Assembly (NCBI GenBank): GCA_036272935.1
Contig: DATAXP010000083.1
Span: 58,443-122,442, forward strand
Length of the DNA: 64,000 bases
DNA from: DATAXP01 sp036272935
GTDB lineage: Bacteria; Planctomycetota; Planctomycetia; Pirellulales; PNKZ01
Direction of reading: 5' to 3'
The number at the start of each line of letters is the position of its first letter. Position 1 is the stretch's first letter. The position numbers were made by a program, and so were the translations under genes. Of this stretch, positions 17,002-25,625 are shown in pieces. The notes beneath the pieces are model-generated. The model had not been told where the DNA came from. It saw only the letters and a program-made list of their open reading frames with translations, and searched no databases.

Positions 17002-18403
17002 GCGCAACCTTCCCAAGATCGCCCGCGCCCAGGGTGACGATCACGTCCCCCGGGACAGCGGCGGCGTAAACTTGCTCTAGGATGTCGTTCGGGGCATGAA
17101 CTTGCAAGACGTCCGTGCCGCGCCGGGCGATGCAAACTGCCAGCTCCCGAGCCGACACATCCCCCGGCCGCGGTTCAGGCTCGCGGGCACGGTAGATATC
17201 GGCCACGGCCAGCCGATCGACCGCCGTCAGGCTGTCGGCGAAGGCGTGGAATAGCTTGGCGGTTCGTGAGAACTGGTGGGGCTGGAAGATACAGCACAAG
17301 GGCCGCTGCGGAAAGGCTTCGCGCACGGCAGCTAGCGCGGCGGTGATTTCGGTGGGGTGGTGCGCGTAATCGTCGACCACGGTCACGCCGGCATGGGTGC
17401 CCAGCAATTCCAGACGGCGTCGCAGGCCGGCGAAGGTTTCGAGCCCCGCGATGATGGCTTCACGGCGGGCACCGGCGGCGGTGGCCAAGGCGATGGCGGC
17501 CAGGGCGTTGAGCGCCTGGTGTCGGCCGAGCACGCGCAGTTGCACTTCCCCCCAAGGCTTGCCGTCGCAAAGCACCTCGAATGCCGCACGGCCGCCAAGC
17601 GTGCGCAAGTTAACGGCCCGCCAGCGATTGTCGATTCCGGTGCCAAACGTTTCGACGGTGCAACGTGCTTTTGCCGCCGCGCGCAAAGCGCGGGTGCAAT
17701 CGCCGCTGGTGACCAGCAAGCCCTCGGCCGGCATGCGGCGCGCGAACTGCGCGAACGCCGCGTCGAGCTCGTCGGCCGAGCGGAAACAGTCGAAATGATC
17801 ATCGTCGATGTTCAGGATGGCTGCGATCTGCGGCGTCAAATGCAGGAAATTCGCCCGGTACTCGCACGCCTCGACGACCAGGTGCCGTCCATCTCCGGCG
17901 CGGGCCACGGGCACTCCGTCGAGCGAGCAGGCGCCGACCACCGCGCTGGGGTCGAGCCCGGCAACCTCGAGCACGCGCGCGGTCATCGCCGCCGTGGTGC
18001 TCTTGCCGTGCGTGCCGGCAATCGCCACGCCGTGTGCCTGCTGCATCAGCCGGCCGAGCATCGCGGCATAGCAGTGCTGCGGAATGCCACGTCGGCGAGC
18101 TTCGAATAACTCGGGGCCGTCACAATCGACGGCCGAACTGTAGATCACGGTATCGACGTGCCGTGGAAGGTGACCGGCGGCGTGACCGCGCTCGACGCGC
18201 ACACCGGCCCGGGCAAGCCAATCGTGTCCGCGCACGGCAGCATCAGAGCCGGTCACGCGGCAGCCGCGCTGATGCAGCAAGCGCGCCAGCGACTGCATGC
18301 CGGCACCAGCGATGCCGACCAGGTGCGCGCGCCACGGAATAACGCGCCGCAGCGGGGCGTGGCTTGGCGCGAGAGCGGAATTGGGAGCAATGACGACCGA
18401 CAA
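16958..18403 (-). CDS. murC: UDP-N-acetylmuramate--L-alanine ligase
   Basis: The 481-residue Mur ligase adds L-alanine to UDP-MurNAc. It shows AHLVGIAGAGMQSLARLL (Rossmann start), the ATP-binding IAGTHGKSTTAAM, EACEYRANFLHL, ILNIDDDHFDCF, LGRHQALNALAAIALA, and VVDDYAHHPTEI. The start is taken as a TTG at 18403, preceded by AGGACC at good distance. The open frame continues 339 bases further upstream, but the added sequence is unlike any MurC N-terminus. The gene is the first of the murC-murB-ddl-ftsQ cluster and diverges from ompH. Confidence 0.9.
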   Translation of the reverse strand: MSVVIAPNSALAPSHAPLRRVIPWRAHLVGIAGAGMQSLARLLHQRGCRVTGSDAAVRGHDWLARAGVRVERGHAAGHLPRHVDTVIYSSAVDCDGPELFEARRRGIPQHCYAAMLGRLMQQAHGVAIAGTHGKSTTAAMTARVLEVAGLDPSAVVGACSLDGVPVARAGDGRHLVVEACEYRANFLHLTPQIAAILNIDDDHFDCFRSADELDAAFAQFARRMPAEGLLVTSGDCTRALRAAAKARCTVETFGTGIDNRWRAVNLRTLGGRAAFEVLCDGKPWGEVQLRVLGRHQALNALAAIALATAAGARREAIIAGLETFAGLRRRLELLGTHAGVTVVDDYAHHPTEITAALAAVREAFPQRPLCCIFQPHQFSRTAKLFHAFADSLTAVDRLAVADIYRAREPEPRPGDVSARELAVCIARRGTDVLQVHAPNDILEQVYAAAVPGDVIVTLGAGDLGKVAHGLVDRLRTHRSPG

Positions 18404-18779
18404 TGTAAGGTCCTGTGCGCCCGCGGCGCTCGCCTGAACGTGCGGATCATAGGGGGCGGCCACAAGGCAGGTCAATGCGAGGTGCGGACGACTCGGCGAT
18501 GGAAATTCGGTCACTGGAGAGCGGGCATTGGTTGAGCGAAAAAGCCCATGGGTCAATTCCCATTGGCCATTTTCCGTCGAATGCACCGGAAAATCCTCGC
18601 ACGCCAACGTTTCCTGTTTTCTGGTCTTTACCCGGAGCACAACTTTCGGCAGAATCCCGCCCACGCGTTTGCCCCATAAGTGTTCACTCCTGTTTGTCGA
18701 CGGTTCTCGTCGGCTCTTTTCCCGCAAAAACCGGACGGTCAAGGAAGACCTCGCCGCCTAGAGCAAGGAGCGCTCGATC
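18404..18779. other. Divergent intergenic region murC / ompH
   Basis: This stretch of 376 bp without a supported gene separates the cell-wall cluster from the lipid A cluster and must hold both promoters. An inverted repeat TTTTCCG...CGGAAAA (about 18570-18592) and an imperfect CCCATGGGTCAATTCCCAT motif (about 18545-18565) are visible. No clear -35/-10 pair was recognised. Confidence 0.5.
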
Positions 18780-19457
18780 GTGAAACAGCATTCTGTCGTC
18801 GTTCTGCTTGCCGCCAGCGTGTTGGCCGTGCTCGGCCTCGTCTCGTCGGCCCACGCGCAGTCGATGCGGCAACCCAGTCCCGTGGCCGTGATCGACGTGG
18901 CCTACATCTTCAAGTATCACACCCGCCTGCAAGCGCTCACCGCCGATCTGCAGCGCGACATCCAGCAGGCCGAGAAAGAAGTGCAAGAGGCACGTCAGGC
19001 GCTGCAGAAGCTGTCGGAGCGACTCGAGGACTACAAGCGCGGCAGCCCCGAGTACAAGGCGCTCGAGGAAGAAATCGTCAAGCGCAACGCCGACATGCAA
19101 CTGAAGGTGAACATCCAGAAGCGCAATTTCGTCGAGCAGCAGGCCAAGATGTATCTGAGCGTCTACCGCGAGCTGTGCGACGAAGTGAAGGCGTATTGCG
19201 ACTCGGCCGGCGTGAACCTGGTGATCCGCTTCAACGGCGACCCGGCCGACACCAACGATCCGGACGAGATCTTCAAGGACCTGAACAAGACGGTGATCTA
19301 CTACAGCGCGAGCGTCGATATCACGCCGATCATCCTGAAGAAGTTGAACGAGCGGATGGGTCCGCCCCCCACGTCCGCTGCACCGCCGGGAACCCCCGTC
19401 CCGCCCGGCTCGGGTCAACTGCCGAGCGCACGTCCTGGAATTCCTGCCCGCCGATAA
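18780..19457 (+). CDS. OmpH/Skp-family periplasmic chaperone-like protein
   Basis: The 225-residue secreted protein starts at a GTG preceded by AAGGAG. A signal peptide (about 1-27, ending SAHA-Q) is followed by AVIDVAYIFKYH, the usual first strand of OmpH proteins. A long charged coiled-coil (about 55-135) and a short C-terminal beta part come next, then a Pro-rich tail (MGPPPTSAAPPGTPVPP). Skp/OmpH proteins hold outer-membrane proteins during transit. The position directly before lpxC and lpxA agrees with an outer-membrane biogenesis operon. The Pro-rich tail is an addition compared with E. coli Skp. Confidence 0.85.
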   Translation: MKQHSVVVLLAASVLAVLGLVSSAHAQSMRQPSPVAVIDVAYIFKYHTRLQALTADLQRDIQQAEKEVQEARQALQKLSERLEDYKRGSPEYKALEEEIVKRNADMQLKVNIQKRNFVEQQAKMYLSVYRELCDEVKAYCDSAGVNLVIRFNGDPADTNDPDEIFKDLNKTVIYYSASVDITPIILKKLNERMGPPPTSAAPPGTPVPPGSGQLPSARPGIPARR

Positions 19458-19592
19458 ACGGTCCGCTGATTGATCGTCCGGCAGACGGAGAGCGGTGTTG
19501 CCCGCACAAGAAGCCCGAGCAAGCCAGGGCCGTCACCGGAGATTGAGCGTGAGTGCATGTACCTTCGATCCACGGATGGTCGTTCGCGGCTG

Positions 19593-20468
19593 ATGTTCAC
19601 ACCCCGTCGACAACGCACGTTGGCCAGCACCGCAGCCGTCGCCGGCTTCGGCTACTGGAGCGGACAGGACGTGCGGGTGGAGTTTCGCCCCGCTCCCGAG
19701 GACCACGGCATCGTGTTTGTCCGCGGCGATCTGGGGCGCGGCGCGCGCATCCCGGCACTGGTGACCAATCGCTTCGAGACCCCGCGGCGCACCACGCTCC
19801 GTGCCGGCGCCGCCTCGGTCGAGATGGTCGAGCACATCATGGCGGCCCTGGCTGGGCTGCACGTCGATAACTGCGAGGTGTACGTCGATGCCGCCGAGAT
19901 GCCAGGCGTCGACGGTTCGAGCCGCCCGTTTGTCGATGCGATCACAGCGGCAGGCATTTTCGAACAGCAAGCACGTCGGGCCACGCTGGTGGTTCGCGAC
20001 GTGATTCGCCTGGGAGACCACGAAAGCTGGGTCGAAGCGCGTCCCTCGGCGGCCCACGGCATGAGCATCAAGTTCTTTCTCGATTACGGCGACGCGAACC
20101 CGATCGGCCGGCAGACGATCACGCTGCCGGTCACGCCCGATTCGTTCCATCGCGAGCTGGCCGCGAGCCGCACGTTCATGCTCAAGAGCGAGGCCGATTG
20201 GCTGCGCGCTCAAGGGCTTGGTGCCCGCACAACTCCGAAAGATTTACTGGTGTTCGGCCCGCGCGGTCTGATCGACAACGAACTGCGGTTCCGCGACGAA
20301 TGTGTGCGGCACAAGACGCTCGACATGGTCGGCGACCTGGCCCTGGCCGGCTGCGACCTGATCGGGCACTTCGTGGCCTATCGCAGCGGACACCGCTTGA
20401 ATGCCGAGCTGGTGCGCAGCGTGCTGGCTCAGAGCGAGTACTGGGGAGACGAGCGGCGGATCGCCTAA
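19593..20468 (+). CDS. lpxC: UDP-3-O-acyl-N-acetylglucosamine deacetylase
   Basis: The 291-residue zinc deacetylase performs the committed step of lipid A synthesis. From the ATG at 19593 the sequence MFTPRRQRTLASTAAVAG aligns with the family start. Earlier in-frame ATGs at 19470 and 19557 would add unrelated sequence. VEMVEHIMAALAGLHVDN supplies the first zinc His (residue 81). CVRHKTLDMVGDLALAG supplies the second His and the Asp, and SGHRLN the catalytic His. It is followed by lpxA after a 69-bp spacer that holds a CCCTCTCCC-type half repeat. Confidence 0.93.
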   Translation: MFTPRRQRTLASTAAVAGFGYWSGQDVRVEFRPAPEDHGIVFVRGDLGRGARIPALVTNRFETPRRTTLRAGAASVEMVEHIMAALAGLHVDNCEVYVDAAEMPGVDGSSRPFVDAITAAGIFEQQARRATLVVRDVIRLGDHESWVEARPSAAHGMSIKFFLDYGDANPIGRQTITLPVTPDSFHRELAASRTFMLKSEADWLRAQGLGARTTPKDLLVFGPRGLIDNELRFRDECVRHKTLDMVGDLALAGCDLIGHFVAYRSGHRLNAELVRSVLAQSEYWGDERRIA

Positions 20469-20492
20469 GAGGGAAATCGGTTTCAGCCAGTT

Positions 20493-20516
20493 CCCCTCTC
20501 CCAAAGGAAGAGGGAG
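20493..20516. repeat. CCCTCTCCC-family repeat (half copy) between lpxC and lpxA
   Basis: The arms CCCTCTCCC (20494-20502) and an imperfect GGAAGAGGGAGA lie in the short spacer between two operon genes. This is the smallest copy of the family seen at 34944-35066, 45246-45370 and inside the kinase gene. Confidence 0.6.
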
Positions 20517-20537
20517 AAAACGACGGAGCAATCGCCC

Positions 20538-21344
20538 ATGGCCAGTTACGTCGCGGATCACGTCGCCATCGACCCCCGGGCAGAAATCGACGACGAGGTC
20601 GAGATCGGGCCGTTTTGCGTCATTGGGCCGCACGTGCGCATCGGCCGCGGCACCCGTCTGCACAACAACGTCACCTTGATGGGGCACGTCACGCTCGGAC
20701 AAGACAATCAACTTTATCCCGGCGTGGTGATCGGCGGCGAGCCGCAAGACCTCAGCTACCGCGGTAGCGCCACGCGCGTCGTCATCGGCGACGGCAACAC
20801 GTTCCGCGAAGCGGTCACCATCAACCGCGGCACCGAAAAAGAAGACGGCGTCACGCTCGTCGGCAGCCACAACTACCTGATGGCGTGCAGCCACGTAGCC
20901 CACGATTGCAAGGTGGGCAACCACATCGTGATGGCGAACAATACAATGCTCGGCGGACACGTGCGCGTCGACGATTGTGCCTCGCTGTCCGGCGGCGTCG
21001 GAGTACACCATTACGCAAGCATCGGCGGCTATGCGTTCGTCTCGGGCCTGAGCCGCGTGCTGCACGACGTGCCGCCGTTCATGCTCGTCGATGGCCTGCC
21101 GAGCCGGCCGCGCTGCGTGAACCTGGTGGCGCTGAAGCGGAACAACTTTTCGCCCGAGGCGATTGCCAGCCTCGTCGAGGCTCACCGCCTGCTGTACCGC
21201 GCCAAGGTGGGACTCGATCACGCCAGGGAAATCCTGCGTGCCAATAATCAGTTGGTGCCGCAGGTCACGCAATTGCTCGAGTTCGTGCAGGCGCAGCAGG
21301 AAGGACGCCACGGCCGCGGCCGCGATCGTAGGAGAGCGGCGTGA
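20538..21344 (+). CDS. lpxA: Acyl-ACP--UDP-N-acetylglucosamine O-acyltransferase
   Basis: The 268-residue left-handed beta-helix acyltransferase carries out the first step of lipid A assembly. Hexapeptide repeats run from about residue 5 to 190, for example AIDPRAEIDDEVEIGPFCVI. The catalytic His is in the stretch CSHVAHDCKVGNHIVMANN. The C-terminal helical domain starts near NLVALKRNNFS. A GGAG site precedes the ATG. The last four bases overlap the GTG of the next gene (GTGA). Confidence 0.95.
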   Translation: MASYVADHVAIDPRAEIDDEVEIGPFCVIGPHVRIGRGTRLHNNVTLMGHVTLGQDNQLYPGVVIGGEPQDLSYRGSATRVVIGDGNTFREAVTINRGTEKEDGVTLVGSHNYLMACSHVAHDCKVGNHIVMANNTMLGGHVRVDDCASLSGGVGVHHYASIGGYAFVSGLSRVLHDVPPFMLVDGLPSRPRCVNLVALKRNNFSPEAIASLVEAHRLLYRAKVGLDHAREILRANNQLVPQVTQLLEFVQAQQEGRHGRGRDRRRAA

Positions 21345-22459
21345 AACCGATTCGATTGGCAGTCATCGGTGCAGGGCACCTCGGACGGATCCACGCTCGC
21401 ATCGCCGCTGCGCTGCCGCAGTTCACGCTGGCGGCGGTGGTCGATCCGGTGCCCGCAGCCCGCGAGGCGCTCGCCGGGCAACACGGCACACAAGCGCTGG
21501 CCTCGTACGAACCGCTGTACGGCCAGATCGACGCGGCGGTCGTCGCCACGCCGACCCGGCTGCACTACAAGATCGCTGGCGATCTGCTCGCCGAGGGCAT
21601 TCATCTGCTCGTCGAAAAACCGTTGACCGCCACGGCAGCCGACGCGGCCGGCCTGGTCGCGGCGGCACGCGAGCGGCGCGTGGTGCTGCAAGTCGGCCAC
21701 GTCGAGCGTTTTAGCCCGGCCTGGTCGGCCACGCTCCCGCACGTGCGCGATCCCAAGTACATCACCGCCGTGCGTCGTGGCGGATACACGTTCCGCTCGA
21801 CCGACGTCGGCGTCGTGCTCGATTTGATGATTCACGACATCGACCTGGTGCTGTCGCTGGTTCAATCGCCGGTGCGCTCGGTCGAGGCACTGGGGCTGGC
21901 GGTGTTCGGGCCGCACGAGGACCTGGCCCAGGCCCGCGTGACGTTCGAGAGCGGATGCATTGCCGACTTCAGCGCCGCGCGCGTCAGCCACAGCATGTCG
22001 CGCACGATGCAGCTTTGGTCGCAGGCGGCGTTTGCGAGCGTCGATTTCTCGACGCGCACCTCGACGGTCATCCATCCCAGCGAAGCGCTGCTGCGACGCG
22101 AACTGAAAATCGAAACGCTGTCGACCGACGAAAAACTCGCGCTCAAGGACCGTCTGCTGGCGGAGCATCTGCCGGCCGAACGCATCGAGTGCGAGCCGGT
22201 CGACGCGATCACGGCCGAGTTGAACGATTTCGCCGAGAGCATCCACCACGGCCGGCAGCCGCGCGTCTCGGGACAGGCGGCCGGCGAGGCGATCGCGGTG
22301 GCCGAACAAATCCTCGACAGCATTGCCCGGCACACCTGGGACGGCAACGCCGAGGGGCGCATCGGCCCCGAGGCGATACCCGGGCGCTCGGTCATTCCGT
22401 CGCCGCACTGGATGGCTCGGCCGGTGCGCCCGGCCCTGCGCCGCCGAGAGGCAAGCTGA
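21341..22459 (+). CDS. Gfo/Idh/MocA-family oxidoreductase of the lpx operon
   Basis: The 372-residue protein has an N-terminal NAD(P)-binding motif AVIGAGHLGRIHARI. The family lysine motif LVEKPLTATAADA and GHVERFSPAWS follow. The C-terminal alpha/beta domain ends near ILDSIARHTWDGN. It is translationally coupled to lpxA by a GTGA overlap. In planctomycetes a Gfo/Idh gene is often found next to lpx genes, so a role in modifying a lipid A or LPS sugar is plausible. The substrate cannot be read from the sequence. No lpxB follows here. The next gene is convergent. Confidence 0.85.
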   Translation: MKPIRLAVIGAGHLGRIHARIAAALPQFTLAAVVDPVPAAREALAGQHGTQALASYEPLYGQIDAAVVATPTRLHYKIAGDLLAEGIHLLVEKPLTATAADAAGLVAAARERRVVLQVGHVERFSPAWSATLPHVRDPKYITAVRRGGYTFRSTDVGVVLDLMIHDIDLVLSLVQSPVRSVEALGLAVFGPHEDLAQARVTFESGCIADFSAARVSHSMSRTMQLWSQAAFASVDFSTRTSTVIHPSEALLRRELKIETLSTDEKLALKDRLLAEHLPAERIECEPVDAITAELNDFAESIHHGRQPRVSGQAAGEAIAVAEQILDSIARHTWDGNAEGRIGPEAIPGRSVIPSPHWMARPVRPALRRREAS

Positions 22460-22470
22460 GGGCGGGGGAA

Positions 22471-22526
22471 CAGGCTACGGCCTGCGGGGTGCCCCTTACT
22501 TCCTGTAGCCTGAAGCCCGTAGCCCG
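22471..22526. repeat. Intergenic inverted repeat, GTAGCC family (convergent gap)
   Basis: CAGGCTACGG (22471-22480) pairs with CCTGTAGCCTG (22502-22512), followed by AAGCCCGTAGCCC. This matches the right half of the copy at 5768-5799. It occupies the gap between the convergent Gfo/Idh and ABC permease genes and might double as a bidirectional terminator. Confidence 0.65.
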
Positions 22527-22537
22527 ATGCCCGTCGA

Positions 22538-23491
22538 TCACGCCAGGTCGCGGTCTTCGAACATCAGCAGGCCCAGCATCAGCACGATCGTGCTGTACAC
22601 AGCCGCATAGGCTGCGGCCCAGCCGATATATTCCCAAGGAATCTCGCGTCCCGTGGCCACGGCGGCCTGGATCGTAAAGTGGTCGAGCACCGGCAGCACC
22701 GTGGCGAACACCTGTCCGACGAATGCCACGATTGGCTGCTCACCGGCGGAGGTTTGCACGAACAGCGGCACCAGGTGGCCGACCACGTAGATCGCGGCGC
22801 AGATGATCAGGTTCGGCACCAACGGCAGGCGCGTCGCCACCGCCACGCTGATCGCGCTGAACACGATCGTTTCGAGATACGCCAGCACCAGCCCCGGCGC
22901 GACTTGCAGCATCTCCTGCCGGCAGTAGCGGCCGATGTCGGCAGTGATGGCCGCCTCGCGCGCATCGAACGTCACCTTGAAGCTCACCATCGTCAGGAAC
23001 ACCGTTCCCAGCCCTATGAATAGCAGCAGCGTCGGCACGAGCACGCCCAAAAACTTGCCGAGCAAAAATTGCCGCCGCGTCACCGGCTTCGATAGCACCG
23101 TCAAGGCGGTGCGTCCCTCGAGCTCGTCGGCCACCGAGACGCTTGCCGTCCACACCGACAGCAAGATGGCGGCCACCAGGATGAGCGTCAGCCCCGCGTC
23201 CTTCATCACCTTCACGTCGTCGCCAAAGGTGTTGTAGGGGATGAACGCCAGCACCACCAGCAGCAAGCTGCCCAGCACCAGTTCAACCCAGAACAGCGGC
23301 TCAGCCAGCGCCTCTTTCGCCGTGGTGCGGGCGATGGCCGCCGTCTTGGGCATGACCAGGCGCAGCGCGCCGACGATCGCCGCCAGCAGCACCAGTGCCG
23401 CGATGGCGCCGGCCGCGACAAGCCCTAGCGGACGCACCCACACGGGCACGTCCGCGAAGAGGCAAGCGGAATTGAGGGAGAATACTGGCAC
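22538..23491 (-). CDS. ABC-2 type permease (NosY-like)
   Basis: The 317-residue protein has about six to seven hydrophobic segments, among them LGLVAAGAIAALVLLAAIVG near the N-terminus, FWVELVLGSLLLVVLAFIPY, AGLTLILVAAILLSVWTAS, GVLVPTLLLFIGLGTVFL and a C-terminal YAAVYSTIVLMLGLLMF. The motif VADELEGRTALTVLSKPVTRRQFLLGKF is the hallmark loop of ABC-2 permeases of the NosY type. The cargo is unknown. No ATPase gene is adjacent, so the partner must be encoded elsewhere. A GTG start is used. The gene follows acylphosphatase in the same direction. Confidence 0.8.
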   Translation of the reverse strand: MPVFSLNSACLFADVPVWVRPLGLVAAGAIAALVLLAAIVGALRLVMPKTAAIARTTAKEALAEPLFWVELVLGSLLLVVLAFIPYNTFGDDVKVMKDAGLTLILVAAILLSVWTASVSVADELEGRTALTVLSKPVTRRQFLLGKFLGVLVPTLLLFIGLGTVFLTMVSFKVTFDAREAAITADIGRYCRQEMLQVAPGLVLAYLETIVFSAISVAVATRLPLVPNLIICAAIYVVGHLVPLFVQTSAGEQPIVAFVGQVFATVLPVLDHFTIQAAVATGREIPWEYIGWAAAYAAVYSTIVLMLGLLMFEDRDLA

Positions 23492-23517
23492 GTTGAGCGT
23501 TTCCTGGCGGCTGGCGT

Positions 23518-23826
23518 TTACATGCGGATGGAAAACCCGTCGAACCCGCCGGTCGCTGCGGAAGTTTGCACGTCGACCGTTTTAATGTATCGCCCCATTT
23601 CATCGCGCACCGCGCCCAGGAATCGATCCAACTCATCGCGCCGCCCCTCGGCGACTAGCCGCACGCTACCGTCGGGCAGGTTGCACACAAAGCCCGTCAC
23701 ATTGAACCGCTGGGCAACGGCGCGCGCGGTATAGCGGAAGCCGACCCCTTGCACGTGGCCGAAGTATTGTACCTCGCGGCGCTCGTGGCTCGCGACGGAG
23801 GCGTCGGCCGGCGGCGGCTGGTTCAT
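23518..23826 (-). CDS. acyP: Acylphosphatase
   Basis: The 102-residue protein has the signature YFGHVQGVGFRYTARAVAQR, with the phosphate-binding Arg in GFR. GFVCNLPDGSVRLVAEG carries the catalytic Asn, and the end is FDGFSIRM. It hydrolyses the carboxyl-phosphate bond of acyl phosphates in the cytoplasm. It is slightly longer than typical (about 90 residues) owing to an N-terminal extension. The start lies 3 bp after the stop of the small gene upstream, which implies co-translation. Confidence 0.92.
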   Translation of the reverse strand: MNQPPPADASVASHERREVQYFGHVQGVGFRYTARAVAQRFNVTGFVCNLPDGSVRLVAEGRRDELDRFLGAVRDEMGRYIKTVDVQTSAATGGFDGFSIRM

Positions 23827-23829
23827 GCG

Positions 23830-24117
23830 TCAGTCCACAACTACGTCCGAGAGGCGCGACATGCCGATCACCTCGTCGGCCCTGATCCACGCCCATTGCC
23901 GATTGGCCGTCATGCCATCGCGGCGGCAGTGCAGCACGTACTGGTCGCGCGTGCTCGGCGTGTCGCGCAGGTCGTGTACGTCGGCCTCCGATAGCAGCAG
24001 GTACTCCCCTTGGCGCTCCATCAACGTGCCGACGCAGACAAACCGGCTCTCCAGGTCGAGCACCACGACCTCGCCGAACAAGGTCTCCAAGGCAGGCGGA
24101 ATCGCCTTCATCGACAT
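23830..24117 (-). CDS. Small conserved-looking protein of unknown function, possible beta-barrel (Sm-like)
   Basis: A product of about 95 residues starts at one of several close ATGs (24123, 24117 or 24111). LFGEVVVLDLESRFVCVGTL and EYLLLSEADVHDLRD look like consecutive beta strands of a small Sm- or SH3-like barrel. No catalytic motif is seen. The gene is coupled to acylphosphatase by a 3-bp gap. I do not recognise the family with confidence. Confidence 0.6.
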   Translation of the reverse strand: MSMKAIPPALETLFGEVVVLDLESRFVCVGTLMERQGEYLLLSEADVHDLRDTPSTRDQYVLHCRRDGMTANRQWAWIRADEVIGMSRLSDVVVD

Positions 24118-24259
24118 GGACATGGGCCGCCGGCAGGAAATCGCAAGTGAAAAGTGCCCCCTTCCTGACAGCATATCGCCAGCGCCCGATGCGTGCTACC
24201 GCCCTCATGAACGTCGATGGTGAGTGCTTAGAGCGCTTCTTATGGCCGTATAGCGTTGC

Positions 24260-24355
24260 TAGCCCCGAGCGCGAGCGAGGGGTGTTGTGGATACAATGCG
24301 ATTTCGTGCCGAACTCATGGCCCACCCACAGAACCCTCGCTCGCGCTCGGGGCTA
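24260..24355. repeat. Inverted repeat with TAGCCCCGAGCGCGAGCGAG arms
   Basis: The left arm at 24260-24283 and the right arm at 24333-24355 are reverse complements over 23 bases, with a single one-base indel. It lies in the 365-bp divergent region (24118-24482) between the small minus-strand gene and the CX4CH protein. Nothing else was recognised there. Confidence 0.78.
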
Positions 24356-24482
24356 CGATATTCGGCAACGCCACGGCGTTCTGAACAAGCGCTCCGGCTA
24401 AACCAGCCATGTTCAACTGGCCAACCACTCAATCAGCGGTTCGCCTTGACCGCGCGGCGTGTTTTTCCTACCGTTCGCGCCG

Positions 24483-25526
24483 ATGCGCCCATCGTCCGCC
24501 ATCATCGCACTGCCGCTCGTCGCCGCGCTGTTGGCGATTTCCTGTGGTGCCGAGCCGTTCCAGGCCGCGCCGCAGGAAGGAATCCTGCTGCTCACCAACG
24601 GGCAAATCCTGCGCGGCCGCATCACGCACAGCGGCGACCACTACTACGTGGCGTTGGCAACCGGCGAAATCCGGCTGAAGACGTCCGAAGTCGAGCTGTT
24701 CTGCCTGTCGCTCGAAGACGGTTACCAGCGGAAGCGGGCGGCGCTCGTTCTCGGCGACGCCAACGATCACCTGGAACTTGCCCAGTGGTGCATTGCGCAG
24801 CGGCTGTTCGGTCACGCGGCGCGCGAGCTGGCCGACGCGCTCGAAAAGGAGCCTGACCATCCGAAGATTCCCGTGCTCGAACGCCGCATGCACCTGGCAA
24901 TGAGCGAGCGCGACGCGCCGCCGGCGGGCGAGACGACCCAGCCAACCAGCTTGTCGAATGACGAGCTCGATCGCATGGTGCGTGGCATGCCCGAGGGGAC
25001 GGTCGAAACCTTCACGCACACCATTCAGCCGTTGCTGTTGAACAACTGCACCGGGTCGGGATGCCATGGCTCCGACCCGGCGACGCACTACAGCCTGCTG
25101 CGCATCCCGCTGGGCCGCCTGCCCAGCCGCCGGCTCACGCAGCGCAACCTGCACGCCACGCTCGCACAGACCAGTCGCGCGCAGCCGTCGGCCAGCGCCC
25201 TGCTGCTGATGGCCGTGCGCGAGCATGGCGGCGCTCGAACTGCGGTGTTCAAGAACACCGATGCCCTGGCGTACCGGCAACTGGCCTACTGGGTGTACCG
25301 CGTGGCGCGGGTCGCCCCGACGGCCGATGTGGCTCCGCCGCAAGCTGCCAACGTCGATCGCCGCGCCGATCCGCTGCTGCAAACGCTTCCCGGCGCCCGC
25401 GCCGCGCCACCATCAGCCGGCAGATCGCCGCCAAGCGGAACTCCCGCTGTCGATCCGTTCGATCCGGAAGTGTTCAACCGGCAAACGCCCCAAGCTGCGG
25501 CAGATCACGAAAGCACGAAAGATTGA
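24483..25526 (+). CDS. Exported protein with a single CX4CH motif (planctomycete cytochrome-like)
   Basis: The 347-residue protein has a signal sequence (about 1-25; LLAISCG could be a lipobox). It then has an SH3- or beta-like segment (GILLLTNGQILRGRITHSGDHYYV) and a helical region. The motif NNCTGSGCHGSD has a CX4CH spacing rather than the canonical CX2CH. In planctomycete PSCyt-type proteins such motifs are thought to bind haem, but this has not been shown for this protein. The ATG at 24483 is preferred to 24459 because of the signal peptide. The last residues, DHESTKD, are encoded by the beginning of an intergenic repeat. Confidence 0.65.
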   Translation: MRPSSAIIALPLVAALLAISCGAEPFQAAPQEGILLLTNGQILRGRITHSGDHYYVALATGEIRLKTSEVELFCLSLEDGYQRKRAALVLGDANDHLELAQWCIAQRLFGHAARELADALEKEPDHPKIPVLERRMHLAMSERDAPPAGETTQPTSLSNDELDRMVRGMPEGTVETFTHTIQPLLLNNCTGSGCHGSDPATHYSLLRIPLGRLPSRRLTQRNLHATLAQTSRAQPSASALLLMAVREHGGARTAVFKNTDALAYRQLAYWVYRVARVAPTADVAPPQAANVDRRADPLLQTLPGARAAPPSAGRSPPSGTPAVDPFDPEVFNRQTPQAAADHESTKD

Positions 25527-25625
25527 AAGCGAAGAAGGCCGGCGGCAGCAGCGCTTTCATGGAACCACCAAGACACGAAGGATACAAAGAGTCTTAGCTT
25601 CGAGTTCTTGGTGCCTTCGTGGTTC
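25503..25625. repeat. Long intergenic repeat copy 1, downstream of the kinase gene
   Basis: It starts with GATCACGAAAGCACGAA (25503-25519), which is identical to 31662-31678. It ends with an imperfect hairpin: GAACCACCAAGACACGAAGG from 25562, and CTTGGTGCCTTCGTGGTTC at 25607-25625. It overlaps the stop of the CX4CH gene and the stop of the kinase gene. The copy at 31662-31789 has the same orientation, so the kinase gene is framed by direct repeats. Confidence 0.7.

Noticed and set aside
22538..23491. Complete ABC exporter operon
   Set aside because: Only the permease is present. The neighbours are acylphosphatase and a small protein, and no ATPase gene is adjacent.
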